Below are positions 35,357-46,845 of a stretch of DNA of 64,000 nucleotides, one piece after another. A program made the position numbers and the translations under genes. Origin of the DNA: Isoetes taiwanensis (taxonomy: Eukaryota > Streptophyta > Lycopodiopsida > Isoetales > Isoetaceae); NCBI GenBank assembly GCA_021234155.1, contig JAJEKV010000006.1, positions 23,437,568 to 23,501,567 of the forward strand. Direction: 5' to 3'. Numbering within the stretch: position 1 is the stretch's first letter; every line of letters starts with the position of its first letter. Under the pieces are notes generated by a model. It did no database searches and was not told the origin of the DNA. It saw only the letters and a program-made list of their open reading frames with translations.

Positions 35357-36981
35357 CGTGGCGGCTCCCTCGCTAAACATCTGGCTTCGGCCGTACACTT
35401 CGTAAAGGGAAATCCCCATCCGGCTCAAGAACGCATGGGCCGCCGTCTACCCCCGCACTCAGGTGACTCTTAGTGCGGGGGGGAAATTCTGAAAGGTGTC
35501 TTCTGGCCCTTCCCCTATGGGCTCCTATAACAATGAGGCGATAATAACGTCGAGAACTAGCATCAACATATACAAATACTACCTCGGGAGGGTAGTGCAT
35601 CACACATAAACCAATGCAAAGATGATAATCACGAATAGTAAAACATGAGAGCTCCTACCCGGCTCGGACTCGTGGGAGGAGGATGGTGGCCGGCTAGGCC
35701 TCAAGATAGAAGCAGACGAGTCATGGCAATGGCGGGGCTGGCATAGAACAATGGCTAGGGTTGACCACTCCATCCGCCCCTCCTGTGCATACTTTGCGGA
35801 TGGGCTAGATCGGGCTCGACGGGACTCTAGCCTTGGGATCACGCAATCCCATGGCATCACCCATCGGGACTACTCGGGTTGCATCTCCTGGTCCGATGAG
35901 GCGGGGAAGGGTTGCATCTCCCCTTCCCGGGGTCTAGAGGTGCCGTGGGCGGCTAGAGAATCGTGGCGACACCGCGATTCGTACCGGTGAACCCCCAAAG
36001 CGAGCCAAGCCAACACTTGCAGCTCTCAAGGCGAGGCAACACCATTGCCCGGGAGGTGTCGGACCCATGCTCGGCCCCTGAAGTGACCGACCATAAGCCT
36101 AGCCCACTATGGGATCCCCGAAGCCCCCACTTTCGGCGGGGATCCTCCCTCCACTTTCCCTCTAGCCCCGTTATCACGGTCTTTGAGTCATATCATAGCC
36201 TCAATAGCGGGTGGGCTCCTATGCCTGTGCCAACTAATAGGAACTAAGGGATCTACTCTAGGAGCATACTACATATGGCTCTAGGTCTCTATCCCCTTCC
36301 CAATACAAGAGGAGCAAACATGATCAACCATCATCACATAATCATCACATCATGAGAATAATCATAAGAAGAACATCTTAACCTAATCATACAACTAACT
36401 AATAGTTAGGGTTCCTTGATTAGGGTTCAAGATGTTGAATATGGGTTCTAGGATGGCTCTACTCTAGATACAAAATACTAGCACATACGGAATGCTAATC
36501 CCGGATGAGCTATCACAACTACTATCCTACATACACGCTCACGATGCTCTCCCTCGGTCAGAGCCTCCATGGTCTTGACTCACAGCTGCTGTTCCTACTC
36601 CAAGAGCGAGTCTACCTGCTTTGGGGCTGCTGCACCAGACCTATGCCTAACAAGCGATGTTGAAGCGGGGTTTTGAGCAGTAGGTGAGTCTCACGGGTGC
36701 TAGGGGGTGGAAGAGGTCTAGGGTTAGGGTTTATGCCTATATAAGTTAGGTCCACCTAGGATGCCACGTGGCACCAATCGGGTGAGTCCTTGTGGCGGTG
36801 GCCCAATAGGTTAAGGCCACGTGGATAATGGCTTAACCTATGGTTGGCTAAGTTATGAGAATAACTTAGCCATGCCCCTAGTGCCACAATCTATGGTATA
36901 CAAGGCTATGAAGATAGACTTGTATGGTGACGGATCGAGGGAATATACGTATTTATGGCGTATATTCCTGGACAAATCACA
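35357..36981 (-). repeat. Element A 3' LTR (A1)
   Basis: About 1.63 kb. The left end reads CGTGGCG for TGTGACG; the right end reads CAAATCACA for CGTCACA. It pairs with LTR A2 along its whole length. Two G-boxes (GCCACGTGGC about 36762 and CCACGTGG about 36818) and a TTAGGGTTT telomere-type word (about 36722) lie in the U3-like part. Confidence 0.85.
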
Positions 36982-36994
36982 TTCTCCCAACAGG
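36982..36994 (-). other. Element A polypurine tract
   Basis: Minus CCTGTTGGGAGAA before the 3' LTR. It is shorter and less pure than in element B. Confidence 0.6.
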
Positions 36995-37784
36995 ACAATC
37001 TTTGTCTCGGCATTTAGCTAAGGTGACGAACCTACCTTATGCCTGCAACACATCAACAACATGTCATAATCTTTAGTTTAGTTTAGCAATCAAGTTTTAT
37101 TAGTTCAAGTCAAAAATTTAGGCTATATTTGTACTTATACAAAATTATATAGCCTTAACACGGTTATTTCTTACGATAATTCAAAACATTATTGTAAGAG
37201 TTATTAGGGTTCATAATCTAATTATGGCTCCCCCTATCTTCTCGTAATGCGCTCCTCGTTGAAGTCCACCTTCTACTTGCCTGCAAAGGGAGCACATTAC
37301 GTTAGTTTAGTTAATAATTTGTGGTTTTGGGGACCACCCCCTTACCTCCTTGAGCCGAACTCTTGACTCAAGGTTGTCCTACTACCTTGCCCAAGATCAT
37401 GGCCCTTTCGGTTGAGTTTAAGGATCATTTAAGATGCTCCCTTCGCCGCCCATGATCGAGTGCTACCTTGTACTTTCGGTTGCGGTGAAAGTACCCCTAG
37501 TGCATCATGCCCCATGGGTTTGAAGCTAGGGGCGTCTCACGATCCCATCATCGCGCATGATCACTTTAACCTTCACCATGACCCTCCTACGGCCAGGTGT
37601 GCGTACCCCGCATCGTGGCATAGAGATCATCCGATCGATGTCCCATCATCGCCCACCATGCTTCATTCCTCACTCACATGACCCTAATGGTCATGCGCAC
37701 CTCTTAGTGCGTGTGGCCTAGAAGAATGCCCTAAAGGCGTATCCCATCATAAGCCCCCACGATCAAGGTTACGGCACATGCACC
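36995..37784. other. Element A 3' untranslated region
   Basis: No coding signal on the minus strand after the chromodomain. It is homologous in layout to B 29726-30399 (both have CATTACGTTAGTTTAGTTAATAATTTGTGGTTTT-type stretches). Confidence 0.6.
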
Positions 37785-38330
37785 CTAGTAACTAGAATGC
37801 ATGCGCCCGGGCTTAAAACTAACTAACAACATACTAGCTAACCACGGCAGAGTAAAGAATTCGACGACCAAGTGGGAGGCGACTCGCCCATCAAACTCCT
37901 TCATAAACTGCGGGTATTGCTTCTCCAAGTCTTGCTTCAATACCCATGTCGCATCTTCCACGGGTAAGTGCTTCCACTTAACCAAATATTGGAGGAGGCT
38001 GGGACCTCCTAGTCTTCTTGAATGACTTATCAAGAAGCAATTGGGGCACTATTTCTACTTGCTCCTCAGTCATTTCCAACAAGGTTGGAGTATCTAAAAC
38101 CTCCTCAGGGTTAGGATTGTGCCTTTTTAATAAACTTACGTGGAAGACCTTGTGGACCTTAAGATGGGCTGGAAGATCCAACTTGTAGGCTTGAGAGCCC
38201 ACTCTCTCCAAAATCTTGAACGGACCAGCCCACCTAGGGGCAAGCTTCTTGCAGCTCCCAATCGCGGCTTGGCTTGCTTCACCTTGATCTTCAACCAAAG
38301 CGGTATAAGCCCACCTTAAACTCCCTTACG
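37785..38330 (-). pseudogene. Element A integrase C-terminus and chromodomain
   Basis: LAPRWAGPFKILERVGSQAYKLDLPAHLKVHKVFHVSLLKRHNPNPEEVL is the integrase C-terminal region. After a frame change, QYLVKWKHLPVEDATWVLKQDLEKQYPQFMKEF is a well-kept chromodomain. Confidence 0.85.
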
Positions 38331-38499
38331 GTCCTATGCTTGTCGGCTACACTCTTCTGCCGACTTCTTGCTGCCAATAAATAACCCCTTACTTCCTCTA
38401 CTAGGCTTTGCATATCCCCTAACATCTGTTTGGGATACTTCTACCTTGGACGCGAGGTTGTGCGGTATCAGGGGTTAAGCACTAGTACCCGTAATTTAC

Positions 38500-39020
38500 C
38501 ATAAAGGAGACATCACGAGATGACTCACCTTGGCTTGCTTGTTGTGGCCGAATTCCACCAAGTGGATGTACTCATCCCACTTGGATTGCTTATTCCACAC
38601 ATAGCTCGAAGCATGTCTTCAATGATCCGATTCGTCCTCCGTCGGCCATCTGTTTGGGGATGATATGCCGTGCTCATGGAGCCGATGCGAATGGTCTTTG
38701 AAGAGGTCTGCCCGGAAGGCACTCATAAACTTGGAATCCCTATCGGATATTATCTCGAGGCATGCCATGGAGTGCGAAAATCTCCCTTACAAATAACTTG
38801 GCGATTATCTAATGCGGTGTCGGTAGTCTTGCAAGGCACAAAATGTGCCATCTTAGATAACTTATCTCGACCACCATCAATGCATCCTTGCCTCGAAGAG
38901 TTCTAGGGAGACTGTGATGAAATCCATGCTTATGACCTCCCACTTTGCATTTGGCACCCCAATGGCTCAAGAGCACACGGAATCGAAGTTGCTCGCTTTT
39001 GGTCTGCGACATAGCGGCAA
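38500..39020 (-). pseudogene. Element A integrase core
   Basis: Blocks TKSEQLRFRVL, GKDALMVV, LSKMAHFVP-type, SDRDSKF-type (about 38730) and RIGSMSTAYHPQTDGR (about 38650) appear in three frames. The STAYHPQTDG element near the catalytic Glu is intact. Confidence 0.8.
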
Positions 39021-39399
39021 TCGAATATATGCAGCTATCGCCTCTTCATTCGGGAAGTAGCTACTTGAATCTTGAAATAGGTCTTCATGAAGCCCGGCAT
39101 GCCTGCTATTGGGCTGTTATGTATGTCATGAAGAATTAGCTTCCTTACCCACGATGATTCGGGCACACACAACTTATGCTTGTGATACAACGAGGTTGCC
39201 TTCCTTCTTATAATGCTTGAAGGCTTCCGCTCCTTATACGATTACGGCTTCCTTGGAAAGGCTTTCCCATACCTCCTTGAAGTCCACATCGGTTGGCAAG
39301 GACTCCTCAATCTTCTTGCCAAACTCACTCGAAAGAGTGGAAATCGCATTACAATCGTCCTTATGCGAAATGGTCTCACGGGAGGGCATCTGCTACAAC

Positions 39400-39830
39400 A
39401 TTAAGCTTACGGGGCTTATATATAATATCAAAATCATACTCCTCAAGGAATTCCATCCACCTCCTTTGCCTTAAGTTGAGGGTGGCTGGGTGAAAAAGAT
39501 CTTGAAGGCTCTACGGTGATCGGTATCCAACTGAAACTTCCTTCCCGGTGGATAATGCCTCCATATCCTCAATGCCACGACAATGGCTAGCGGCTCTGAT
39601 CATGGGTTGGGTAGCGTTGCTCGGCGTCGTTCATCTTCTTGAGTCGTGGCGACTACCCTTCCTTCTTGCATCAAAGGCGCCCTTTGTTGCTATCTTGCTT
39701 GCATCTGTTGCTACCAACTTATCTTTACTCGGATCAGGAGAACAAGCAGCTTTGGTCTTTGTTGTTAAGGCCTCTTTAAGCTTCTCAAAAAAGCTTGGAC
39801 TTTCTCTAACCAATGGCTAGCCCAATCCTT
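39400..39830 (-). pseudogene. Element A RNase H
   Basis: FFEKLKEALTTKTKAACSPDPSKDKLVATDAS gives the first RNase H block. Later pieces carry the [30 protein letters not shown]-type segment in changed frames. Confidence 0.8.
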
Positions 39831-40480
39831 AATCTTCTTGGCCTTAGTGAGGTCAGGCCGGAGGGGCGCCCACTTAGCAAAGTCCTTCACGAACTTTACG
39901 TAGTATCCGCTTGGCAGAAAGCTTCTTACTTACGCCACATTCCTTGGGCTGGCCAATCGACTATTGCCTCAATCTTAGATGGATCGTGGAGATTCCCTCG
40001 GATGTTACTACATGCCCCAAGTACTCCCTTTCGGCTGTTGCAAAGTGGCACTTAGAGAGCTTCCCATACAACCGATGGCGTCTCAACTTCTCCAACACTT
40101 TCACGAGATGCGACAATGCTCTTCAAGGGACTTCTTGTAGATTAGGATGTCGTCGAAGAAGACAATAACAAACTCATCAAGAAGTCTCACGAAGATGTCG
40201 TTCATGGCGCATAAGCGTTCTTTGGAGCATTCGATAGTCAAAGGGCATTCTTGTAAACTCAAAGTGACCATCTGGCGTTACGGCGGTCTTATGGATATCC
40301 TCTTCTTTAATTCTTATCGATGGTATCGACCTCAAATCGATTTTAGAGAATACCTTTGCTCCTTGTGGCGGTCCATTAGGTCATCGCCCTTGGCAATGCA
40401 TATTTATTCTTTATCGTGCGCTTATTAAAATTTGGCGATAGTCTATACACATTCTTAAGCTCCCATCTTTCTTCTTGACA
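39831..40480 (-). pseudogene. Element A reverse transcriptase
   Basis: Minus reading shows motif A region ([13 protein letters not shown] about 40345), [17 protein letters not shown] (about 40290) and the catalytic VIVFFDDILIYKKSL (about 40150), so both Asp residues of the FDD box remain. Downstream blocks lead toward RNase H. It is split by several frame changes. Confidence 0.85.
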
Positions 40481-40779
40481 AAAGTATAGGTGCTCAGAAA
40501 GGAGACACACTTGCTCTTATAAATCCAAGCTCGAGCAATTCTGCGGTTTGTTTCTTGAGCTCAATCAATTACGGGATGCTCATTCTATATGGCCTTCTTT
40601 GGTAGGCCGCATCCAGGAGCCAATGTGATCTCACATTCCACACCCTATAAGGTGGCAGCTGCGGATTTCATCAGGAAATACATCCTTGAACTACGAAATA
40701 AGCCTTGCTATCGCACGGGCGGTGATTTCCCTTTGGGTCACTTCCATCTGCTTGCACGGCTCAAGCCCTGATTCCATCC

Positions 40780-41250
40780 TCAAGATGTAATCCACCTTAT
40801 TCCTTTCTATACTCTTCCTTAGGCTGCTTCAAAGAAATACCTTTGCATAGGAGAATCTAGCTTCTTACCTTTCACTATCAACTTCTTTGCCTTGCGGTGC
40901 CGTCATGGTGACTTCATTCGGTCGCAATCAATCATGGCTTTGGCTGGCTTCAAAAATTCCATCCCCACTATCGGATCATATCTTAGATGTCCATGACTTA
41001 CGCTCCCATCGGCCCTTAGCCCCACTAAGGTCTATGTCAAAGGTGATCCTCCTCCCCTTAGTGTCTTAGAATGGCGCCGTTTGCCATAACTCTTGGCCTT
41101 GGCTTAGACTTCAATACCTTGTTCTTCATTAGAGCAGCCAATCTAGGAGATGCAAAATTATGAGAGCTACGTATCTATGAGGACTACATAAGGATTACTA
41201 TCTATGATCCCATCAGCCGCGATGACGGTTGGTGATTCTCTATATCACCC
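40780..41250 (-). pseudogene. Element A protease
   Basis: Shares with the G1 protease the FASPRLAALMKNKVLK-KPR block, RRITFDIDLSG, and the MEFLKPAKAMIDCDR segment. The DTSS/DTG region (about 41165) is damaged. Confidence 0.65.
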
Positions 41251-41469
41251 GACTCAATGTTTGCACATATGTGACACTCACCATCTATGAAGTCTGGGCC
41301 TCCTGCTTTGGTCATCGTCCTAAAACTACGTTGGGGAGTCCCAATCCAAGAGTTACGCCAAGAAATTTGCATGACGAATGGACAATCATGTGTTGATTGC
41401 CACGGTGGAAGCTTTTTGAAACATAGCTTTTTTCTCAATGCATTCTGTCTCTTTTCCTTGGCGTTGTCT

Positions 41470-42600
41470 AGGAGGCGGCTTAAAGGCGCTGCCCCACGAT
41501 GCGATACGCAACTACGGTCCCCAAAAGCTTTTGCTCGACCCTTACCTTCTTGCTGCTGACTCCACGATGGTGTAGGCTGGCGATTGCTTACCGATATTGT
41601 CCACGATCTTTACGAACTCTTACCCACGAAGGTTGGTTGCTTCTCTGCTTTGGAGTTCTTTGGTGCCTCCTCAAACTTATAGCTTTATCTTCCGGCCTGC
41701 GCAAAGCCTGACCTTGGGTTGATTGCTCTAACAAGCCTCTTGATATTTGCTGTTCAACCCCTCAATGTAAGTATCCACGGCTTGCCTCTCGAGACTCGGG
41801 AACATGCGGCTGAGCCTCATAAATTCTTACGTATGCTTAGCCAGCGATAAACTACCCCGATTCAACTTTGTAAAAGCTGCTGGATGCGTCTACTAGTATG
41901 AGACCTTGGCACATAGTGCTTGTGGAAAGCCTTCTTTGAAGGTCTTAAACTGCGGTTGTTCCTCTTGACTTGTTGGATTTAGCATATCCCTTCCACGGAT
42001 CCTTTTGGGTCCAATAAGGTTAGGCTGTAGCAACTTTCCCTATGTCCTTGTCTTTCATCTTGCAGTATGAGTTGCCAAATTCTTCCATTTCATCAAGCCA
42101 TGCCCGACCTCCATGCACGATCTGTCTTTCCACGAGAGGCTGGGCCGAGCTTCCTTGTCTTCCATACATTGCTCATAGCACTATCCACCTTTTCGATAAT
42201 CACTGTCTTTCTTGCTCTTTTCCTTGCTTTAGGTGTGCGGTATTTGTCGGAGCTAGAGCTGTCCTCCTTTGGAAGAGGCATCGATGGTTTGGAGCTAGAT
42301 GATGATGGGCTCTGGTTCTCCTCTTCCTTCTCCTATCCACAGCGTTCCCCTGGTTGCCCTCCCCTTCTCTTTGAGGGACCGTCACCACAGGAAAACAAGG
42401 TGGAGGTGGAGGGCCATCTTCTGTGCATTCATGAGAGGTGTCGCCCGGTTGATGAGGTGTTGCATCGGTTCCTCATCACGCACCAACCTTGCGTTATTTG
42501 CCTCACGGTGACATATCACGCTCAACATCTTCTTGTTCCACGCCAAACAAATTCCTTGGTACCCAATTAGTGGTCGGTCTGATCTTGAGATCACGCACTT
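41470..42600 (-). pseudogene. Element A gag
   Basis: Ser-rich leader (EDSSSSDKYRTPKARKRARK), then KVDSAMSNVWKTRKLG, the gag core (KDIGKVATAN, a damaged WWKGYA region, KHYVPRSHTS, EFMRL, YIEGLN), and a damaged zinc-knuckle region near 41420. It matches G1 gag block by block. It is uninterrupted at the site where B entered G1. Confidence 0.75.
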
Positions 42601-42829
42601 GAGTTCCTTCTTTGCAAGGATTGATCATCAATACATTTTATTTGGGTTAGATGTTGATCAATTTTACTTGCAAATTGAATTATCTTTAGTTATAAGAAAT
42701 CATACAAAGCCTTACATTGACAAACCAGTTAATAGTCATTAATACATAAGGATTACATGATAAAGTAGATATATCTTAGCACAATGGGTACAAGAAACAT
42801 TTAGCACAAACTTAAGAAAATTTTACAAC

Positions 42830-44366
42830 TATTCAGGTGGCCTCGAAAAGCACGAAGAAGTTCTTGACATCCCTGAATCGGAGGCCTTTTTGGGGAGTTA
42901 GCAAGATGTTCCTCGTTGATCTTCCTTCAAGTGCTTTCGGGCCATCTCACGGTTCGGGAGTTACAGTCTTTATTCTTTGCTACCACCGAAAGTGTTGCAT
43001 CCCTAAGGTGCCCTCTCGCCAAAGTCGAGGGCAATGGGCCTTGACTGCCTGTTGAAAAGAATGATGTGATCGGCATAGTATATCTTGAGTCTTTGCCCGA
43101 AGCCCGAAAGCGCTATGAGAAGTGCCACGGATTCTTCCCCCCTTGGGCTGAACTCCTTGTGGAAGACTATCATTTGCCCTTGGCTGAGGGCTGGAAGATA
43201 GTAGCGAAGTGCCGCGCCCTTCCCTACGCCTCGCGATCCAGTGCCCTTCCTTTGAGCTGCTTCGCCGTAGGCATCCACCGCCATAAGGTCTTCATGATCC
43301 CTCCACATCTTTGGTTCGTTGTCCAAGTTAATCTTCTTTGGACCCTTCCCTCATGCTCTGGCTCGGAACCGGTGCGGCTTGAGCTTGGGCCCTTCCCTGG
43401 TTTGTAGAGTGTGCTCTGTATCTGCTGGAACTCCTCCTCTGAGATGATAGGCTCCTGCTGTCGATAGATCTCCCTTATCTGCTGATAGGCTGCTATATCC
43501 GACATTGTCTCCCGGCATAAAGTGTCTCTCGCCCGACTCCTTGGAATCTCTGGTATGAGTAGTCGATGATGTGCATTGCTCTTCAGGTGTGCTATCATGC
43601 CCAAGAGCTCGTCGATTCGAAGACCATTCTGACGATGGGACAAATTGAGGATGTCATTTGCAAAAATGTACTCCTCCCGTCGATGACTATCGGCGACAAA
43701 TTTTGTGATGCCGACTGGTGGGTCGATAGGCTGTTCTCGCGTCGTCGTCATGCCTCGGCGCATACCTCGCATTCTTGTTGCCTCCCTGCTCTCCCATTGC
43801 GGGTTACGCTCCCCTAGGCTGCTTTCGTAGTCTTCATGGATCTGTAGAGATGGTGCCCCGGCGTCGTCTTGAAGTAATATTAAGTAGGCGGAGGACTCTA
43901 TATTCGAGGATTTGATCACGGGCCCTACTGGTATCAAGTGGGCTAAGTCTAAGGGCTGAGCGGAGGGTTCCCCTACTTTGTTGATTGACTTATAGTGCAT
44001 GAAGGGGCAAGGGGCATGCAGCTGAAAGGTACCTATGCCTATTATGTCTGCGGGTCATGTGTCGGGCATGGTCCTAGTCCTATCCCATAGCTGCTTCTTG
44101 CCTTTGGATCACCCGACTCTCGACCTAAGGCTTGGGTAAGTGTCTCAAGAGAAACCCAATTCCCTCCCTAGGAGGCTGATCCTAACTTCCCAAAGGCGGG
44201 GACTGCTTTGGTCATATTGGCACATAATGTACGTGTAGTAGGGTGTTCTAGTCAAAGTTGCGTGAAGATCAAACAAGTGATCAAACAGAGAAGGCTTGAT
44301 CTCTTTGGAAGCACATGGATATGGTGGCGACATTGTACCATCTCTCAAAGTTCTTTGCCGCGCCAT
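42830..44366 (-). pseudogene. Element A ORF1 (extra ORF before gag)
   Basis: ATG at 44366. N-terminal block FDHLFDLHATLTRTPYYTYIMCQYDQ; middle block YKSINKVGEPSAQPLDLA (about 43980); then EEYIFANDILNL, LRIDELLGMIA, ETMSDIAAYQQIREIYRQQ, EEFQQIQSTLYKPGKGPSSSR; C-terminal block MWRDHEDLMAVDAYGEAA...RYYLPALSQGQMIVFHKEFSP. It is colinear with ORF1 of G1 and B. There is no signal peptide or zinc motif; charged helical stretches predominate. Function unknown. Confidence 0.7.
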
Positions 44367-45165
44367 TGGCGAGGAAAGGGTGTAGAAAATGGCTTGCAAA
44401 GATCGGTGGAGGATCGAGAAAATGCGCCCTAAAAATTTGGGGGCGATTCGTAGGAAGAAAAATGGCAAATGAGACCTATTTTTATAGACTATGGGTGACC
44501 TCGGGGTTTGTGCAAAAAGGTGCTTACCTAAGACGACCTTGGTTCTATGGCTCTGGGTGTCCAAATGAACTACCATGAAGTGCAAACTTAAGCAAAACAA
44601 AGCAAGAAACACTACATGGCAATTTGTTGGATCAAATTTGGCTAATTTGGGCCAAAAGATGGCCCGACCGGGTGAATCAGCGGATGGCCTCAGCGTCCTG
44701 TGAATGATGGCGCATTTGGCCTTGGTCTCGCCCGGTTGGCCCGTTTTGGGCCAATTTTTGGCCAATTTAGGGAATTTGGAGATGCTAATATGGCTAATTG
44801 GGCCGATTCTAACCTAACTAGCAACTTATTTTGAGCAAAACTGACACCAAAAAGCATGTTTTTGGGGGTAGGCGGGTGAATCCGTGCGAAAGCAGCGCCA
44901 GCGTCGAGGGGGCCTTGAGGCCATTGGCGCGGTCTCACCCGGCCCGGCCAAATTTTGCATTTTTGATTTTTTTTTTTTTTGCCAAAATTTTGTTGTAGTC
45001 ATGATTTCTAGGGTGTTTCTAGGCATGCTATGAAGAATTCTACCACAATTGGGTTCTATTTCCTATCTTTCAAGCATACAATATTTTTCTAATTTACAGA
45101 GGGAAAATGACTTTTATATTAATAAGAAACATAGTTACATGAAAATTTTAATTCTTCTACAAAAT
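44367..45165. other. Spacer between ORF0 and ORF1 of element A
   Basis: Contains GGCCAA-rich leader sequence also found before ORF1 in G1 (54450-54740), and a T-run (about 44967-44981). No gene recognised. Confidence 0.5.
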
Positions 45166-46213
45166 TTACAAAATTTGAGGCCTAGGGCCTCTCCCCTGCT
45201 GATTCTCCGTGCTAAGTGGATGTCCGCCGGCATGAGGGTTGCCGCTTAGCATGGATAGCCCTTGAAGGTTTCCCTCCTCGAAGAGCTGCACCGGCTCGCC
45301 CGACCCTCTTGCGAGCCGGGTCATTAGAGGGGTAACCCCATGTCGGTCCGGAGCTGGCTGCAACACCTCTCTAAGGAGGCGGCTTTCGAAGGCGCCTTCC
45401 TTATCGGGGAGATTCGTGCACATCACGGAAGTCTTAGAGATCTCCCTAAACTTCCGGTATGTGCTATTTGGCCCGTGGTGAACCCTCTTGGGTTTTTCGG
45501 CCTCGGTGGGGGTGGCTTGGGCTGGTTCTTCTTCGACCTGCCCCCCTGACGGTATTTGCACCTCTGGCGGCAATACCACTCATTGTACCTCGTCCAGCGG
45601 CGAAGGTACTCTGGTATACCACCATCTTCGTTTGAACTCCGGTCCTCTTTGGGCCTTGAATGCAGCTCCCCTACCTTTTGTTTCTTCACCACCTTAGGTG
45701 GTTCCGGCCCTTAGGGTAGGGTGGCCTAAGCGTCGGGGTCTGCTGCCCCTCCTCCTCCTCTTCCTCCACTTGAGGCTCCTCCTCGGGGGGCTCTTGAATA
45801 ACGGCCGGTCGGCCCGAGGCCGTCGTTCCTTCTCTTCGTCGCCTCTCCTGCTCCCTCGGCTCCCTCTCCCGCTCCAGCTTCTTCTGGCGGCCCTCTCCTC
45901 CGGCCACTCTGCTACTTTTTCCTTTCCCTTCTTCTTGGGCCTTTGAAGGCCAGCTTCCTCCACCTGGCTTGCTGCACTGCTCCTCCACCTCTTCTTCCAC
46001 CTCGGTGTCAGGGGCAGAAATCCCGAGACTTCGCCCGGGTCCTCTCAGTACACTGCCCGATGGAGAAGCTGCTGCTTTGGGAGTCTCCTCGGCGTCATGG
46101 AAGGAGGCTTCCTTTTCTTCTTGGCTGCTTCTTTGGGGAAGCTCCTCTTCCCCTTTCTTGGGTGAGGAGGTGCTCGGGATCTTCTTCACATGTAAGCCTG
46201 GCTTTGCTGCCAT
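45166..46213 (-). CDS. Element A ORF0 (charged ORF next to the 5' LTR)
   Basis: ATG at 46213 (Met-Ala-Ala-Lys-Pro-Gly-Leu-His-Val). Residues 1-175 are Glu/Lys/Arg/Pro/Ser-rich, probably disordered. After one frame change near 45690 it continues KKQKVGELHSRPKEDRSSNEDGG-PEYLRRWTRYNEWYCRQRCKY, and after another near 45560 to a C-terminus (KFREISKTSVMCTNLPDKEGAFESRLLREVLQPAPDRHGV) ending near 45166, about 345 residues in all. It sits where chromoviruses normally have only leader. No similar ORF is visible in B. Unknown function; it may be a captured sequence. Confidence 0.45.
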
Positions 46214-46809
46214 GGAGAGGGTAGGTCTTGTTCGGGCTTCTGTAGGGTTTGTTTGGTGCGAGCCATATCTTATGGTTGAGAAAATGGGTGGTGAAGGGCA
46301 AGAAGCAAGAGGGTTGGAGGTGAAGGGTTGGAGAGAAAATGAGGTGTCGAGATATTTAAAAAGGAGGGTCCCTGGGAATATTCTCCTACCATAATTACCC
46401 CTATTTATTAGCCCCCCCTTATTAATTACAAGATATTTAATTAATTATTTAACTATTAATGTATATATTAACCTATATTAATTGATATTATCTTTAAATT
46501 TTCGATTTTTCCTAATGGTTGAAGTGCAATTTATGAATTTCTTGCCATTTTTTTCACTGGATCTCAGATTGGCATGATTCTTGACCCATTTTAGGTGAAA
46601 TTTGATGCAGATGCATAATTTTCACTCCAAATTTACTAGAAGGTTCGTTTGACTCCCTCAAATCTTCGTCTAACACTTAGCCTAATTCCTGACCCACTAC
46701 CTAGGAGAAAAAAAAAATTTTCCCCCATTTTCGCGGTTCGATGGTGGAAATGTTTATTTCACATCCCTATAGGCCTGTTAGACTACTTCATGGTTATGGT
46801 GGAGTGCTA
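46214..46809. other. Element A 5' leader
   Basis: AT-rich leader with sequence similarity to B's leader (about 50010-50310), such as CCAAATTTACTAGAA and TCCCANTTT. No ORF recognised. Confidence 0.6.
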
Positions 46810-46829
46810 GTTCTTGGTCAACCAAGAAC
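46810..46829 (-). promoter_or_regulatory. Stem-loop beside the PBS, element A
   Basis: GTTCTTGG / CCAAGAAC arms around a 4-nt loop, 3 nt from the PBS. It has a counterpart in B with one compensatory pair. Confidence 0.6.
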
Positions 46830-46832
46830 ATC

Positions 46833-46844
46833 GCTCTGATACCA
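46833..46844 (-). promoter_or_regulatory. Element A primer-binding site
   Basis: Minus TGGTATCAGAGC, complementary to the 3' end of plant initiator-Met tRNA, one base inside the LTR end. Confidence 0.9.
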
Positions 46845-46845
46845 T

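Noticed and set aside
39217-43407. Plus-strand ORFs across the 37-46 kb region as genes
   Set aside because: They are antisense shadows of the minus-strand gypsy coding regions.
45686-46213. Host gene for a Glu/Lys-rich protein
   Set aside because: It lies inside element A between the PBS and ORF1 on the element's strand, so it was assigned to the element.
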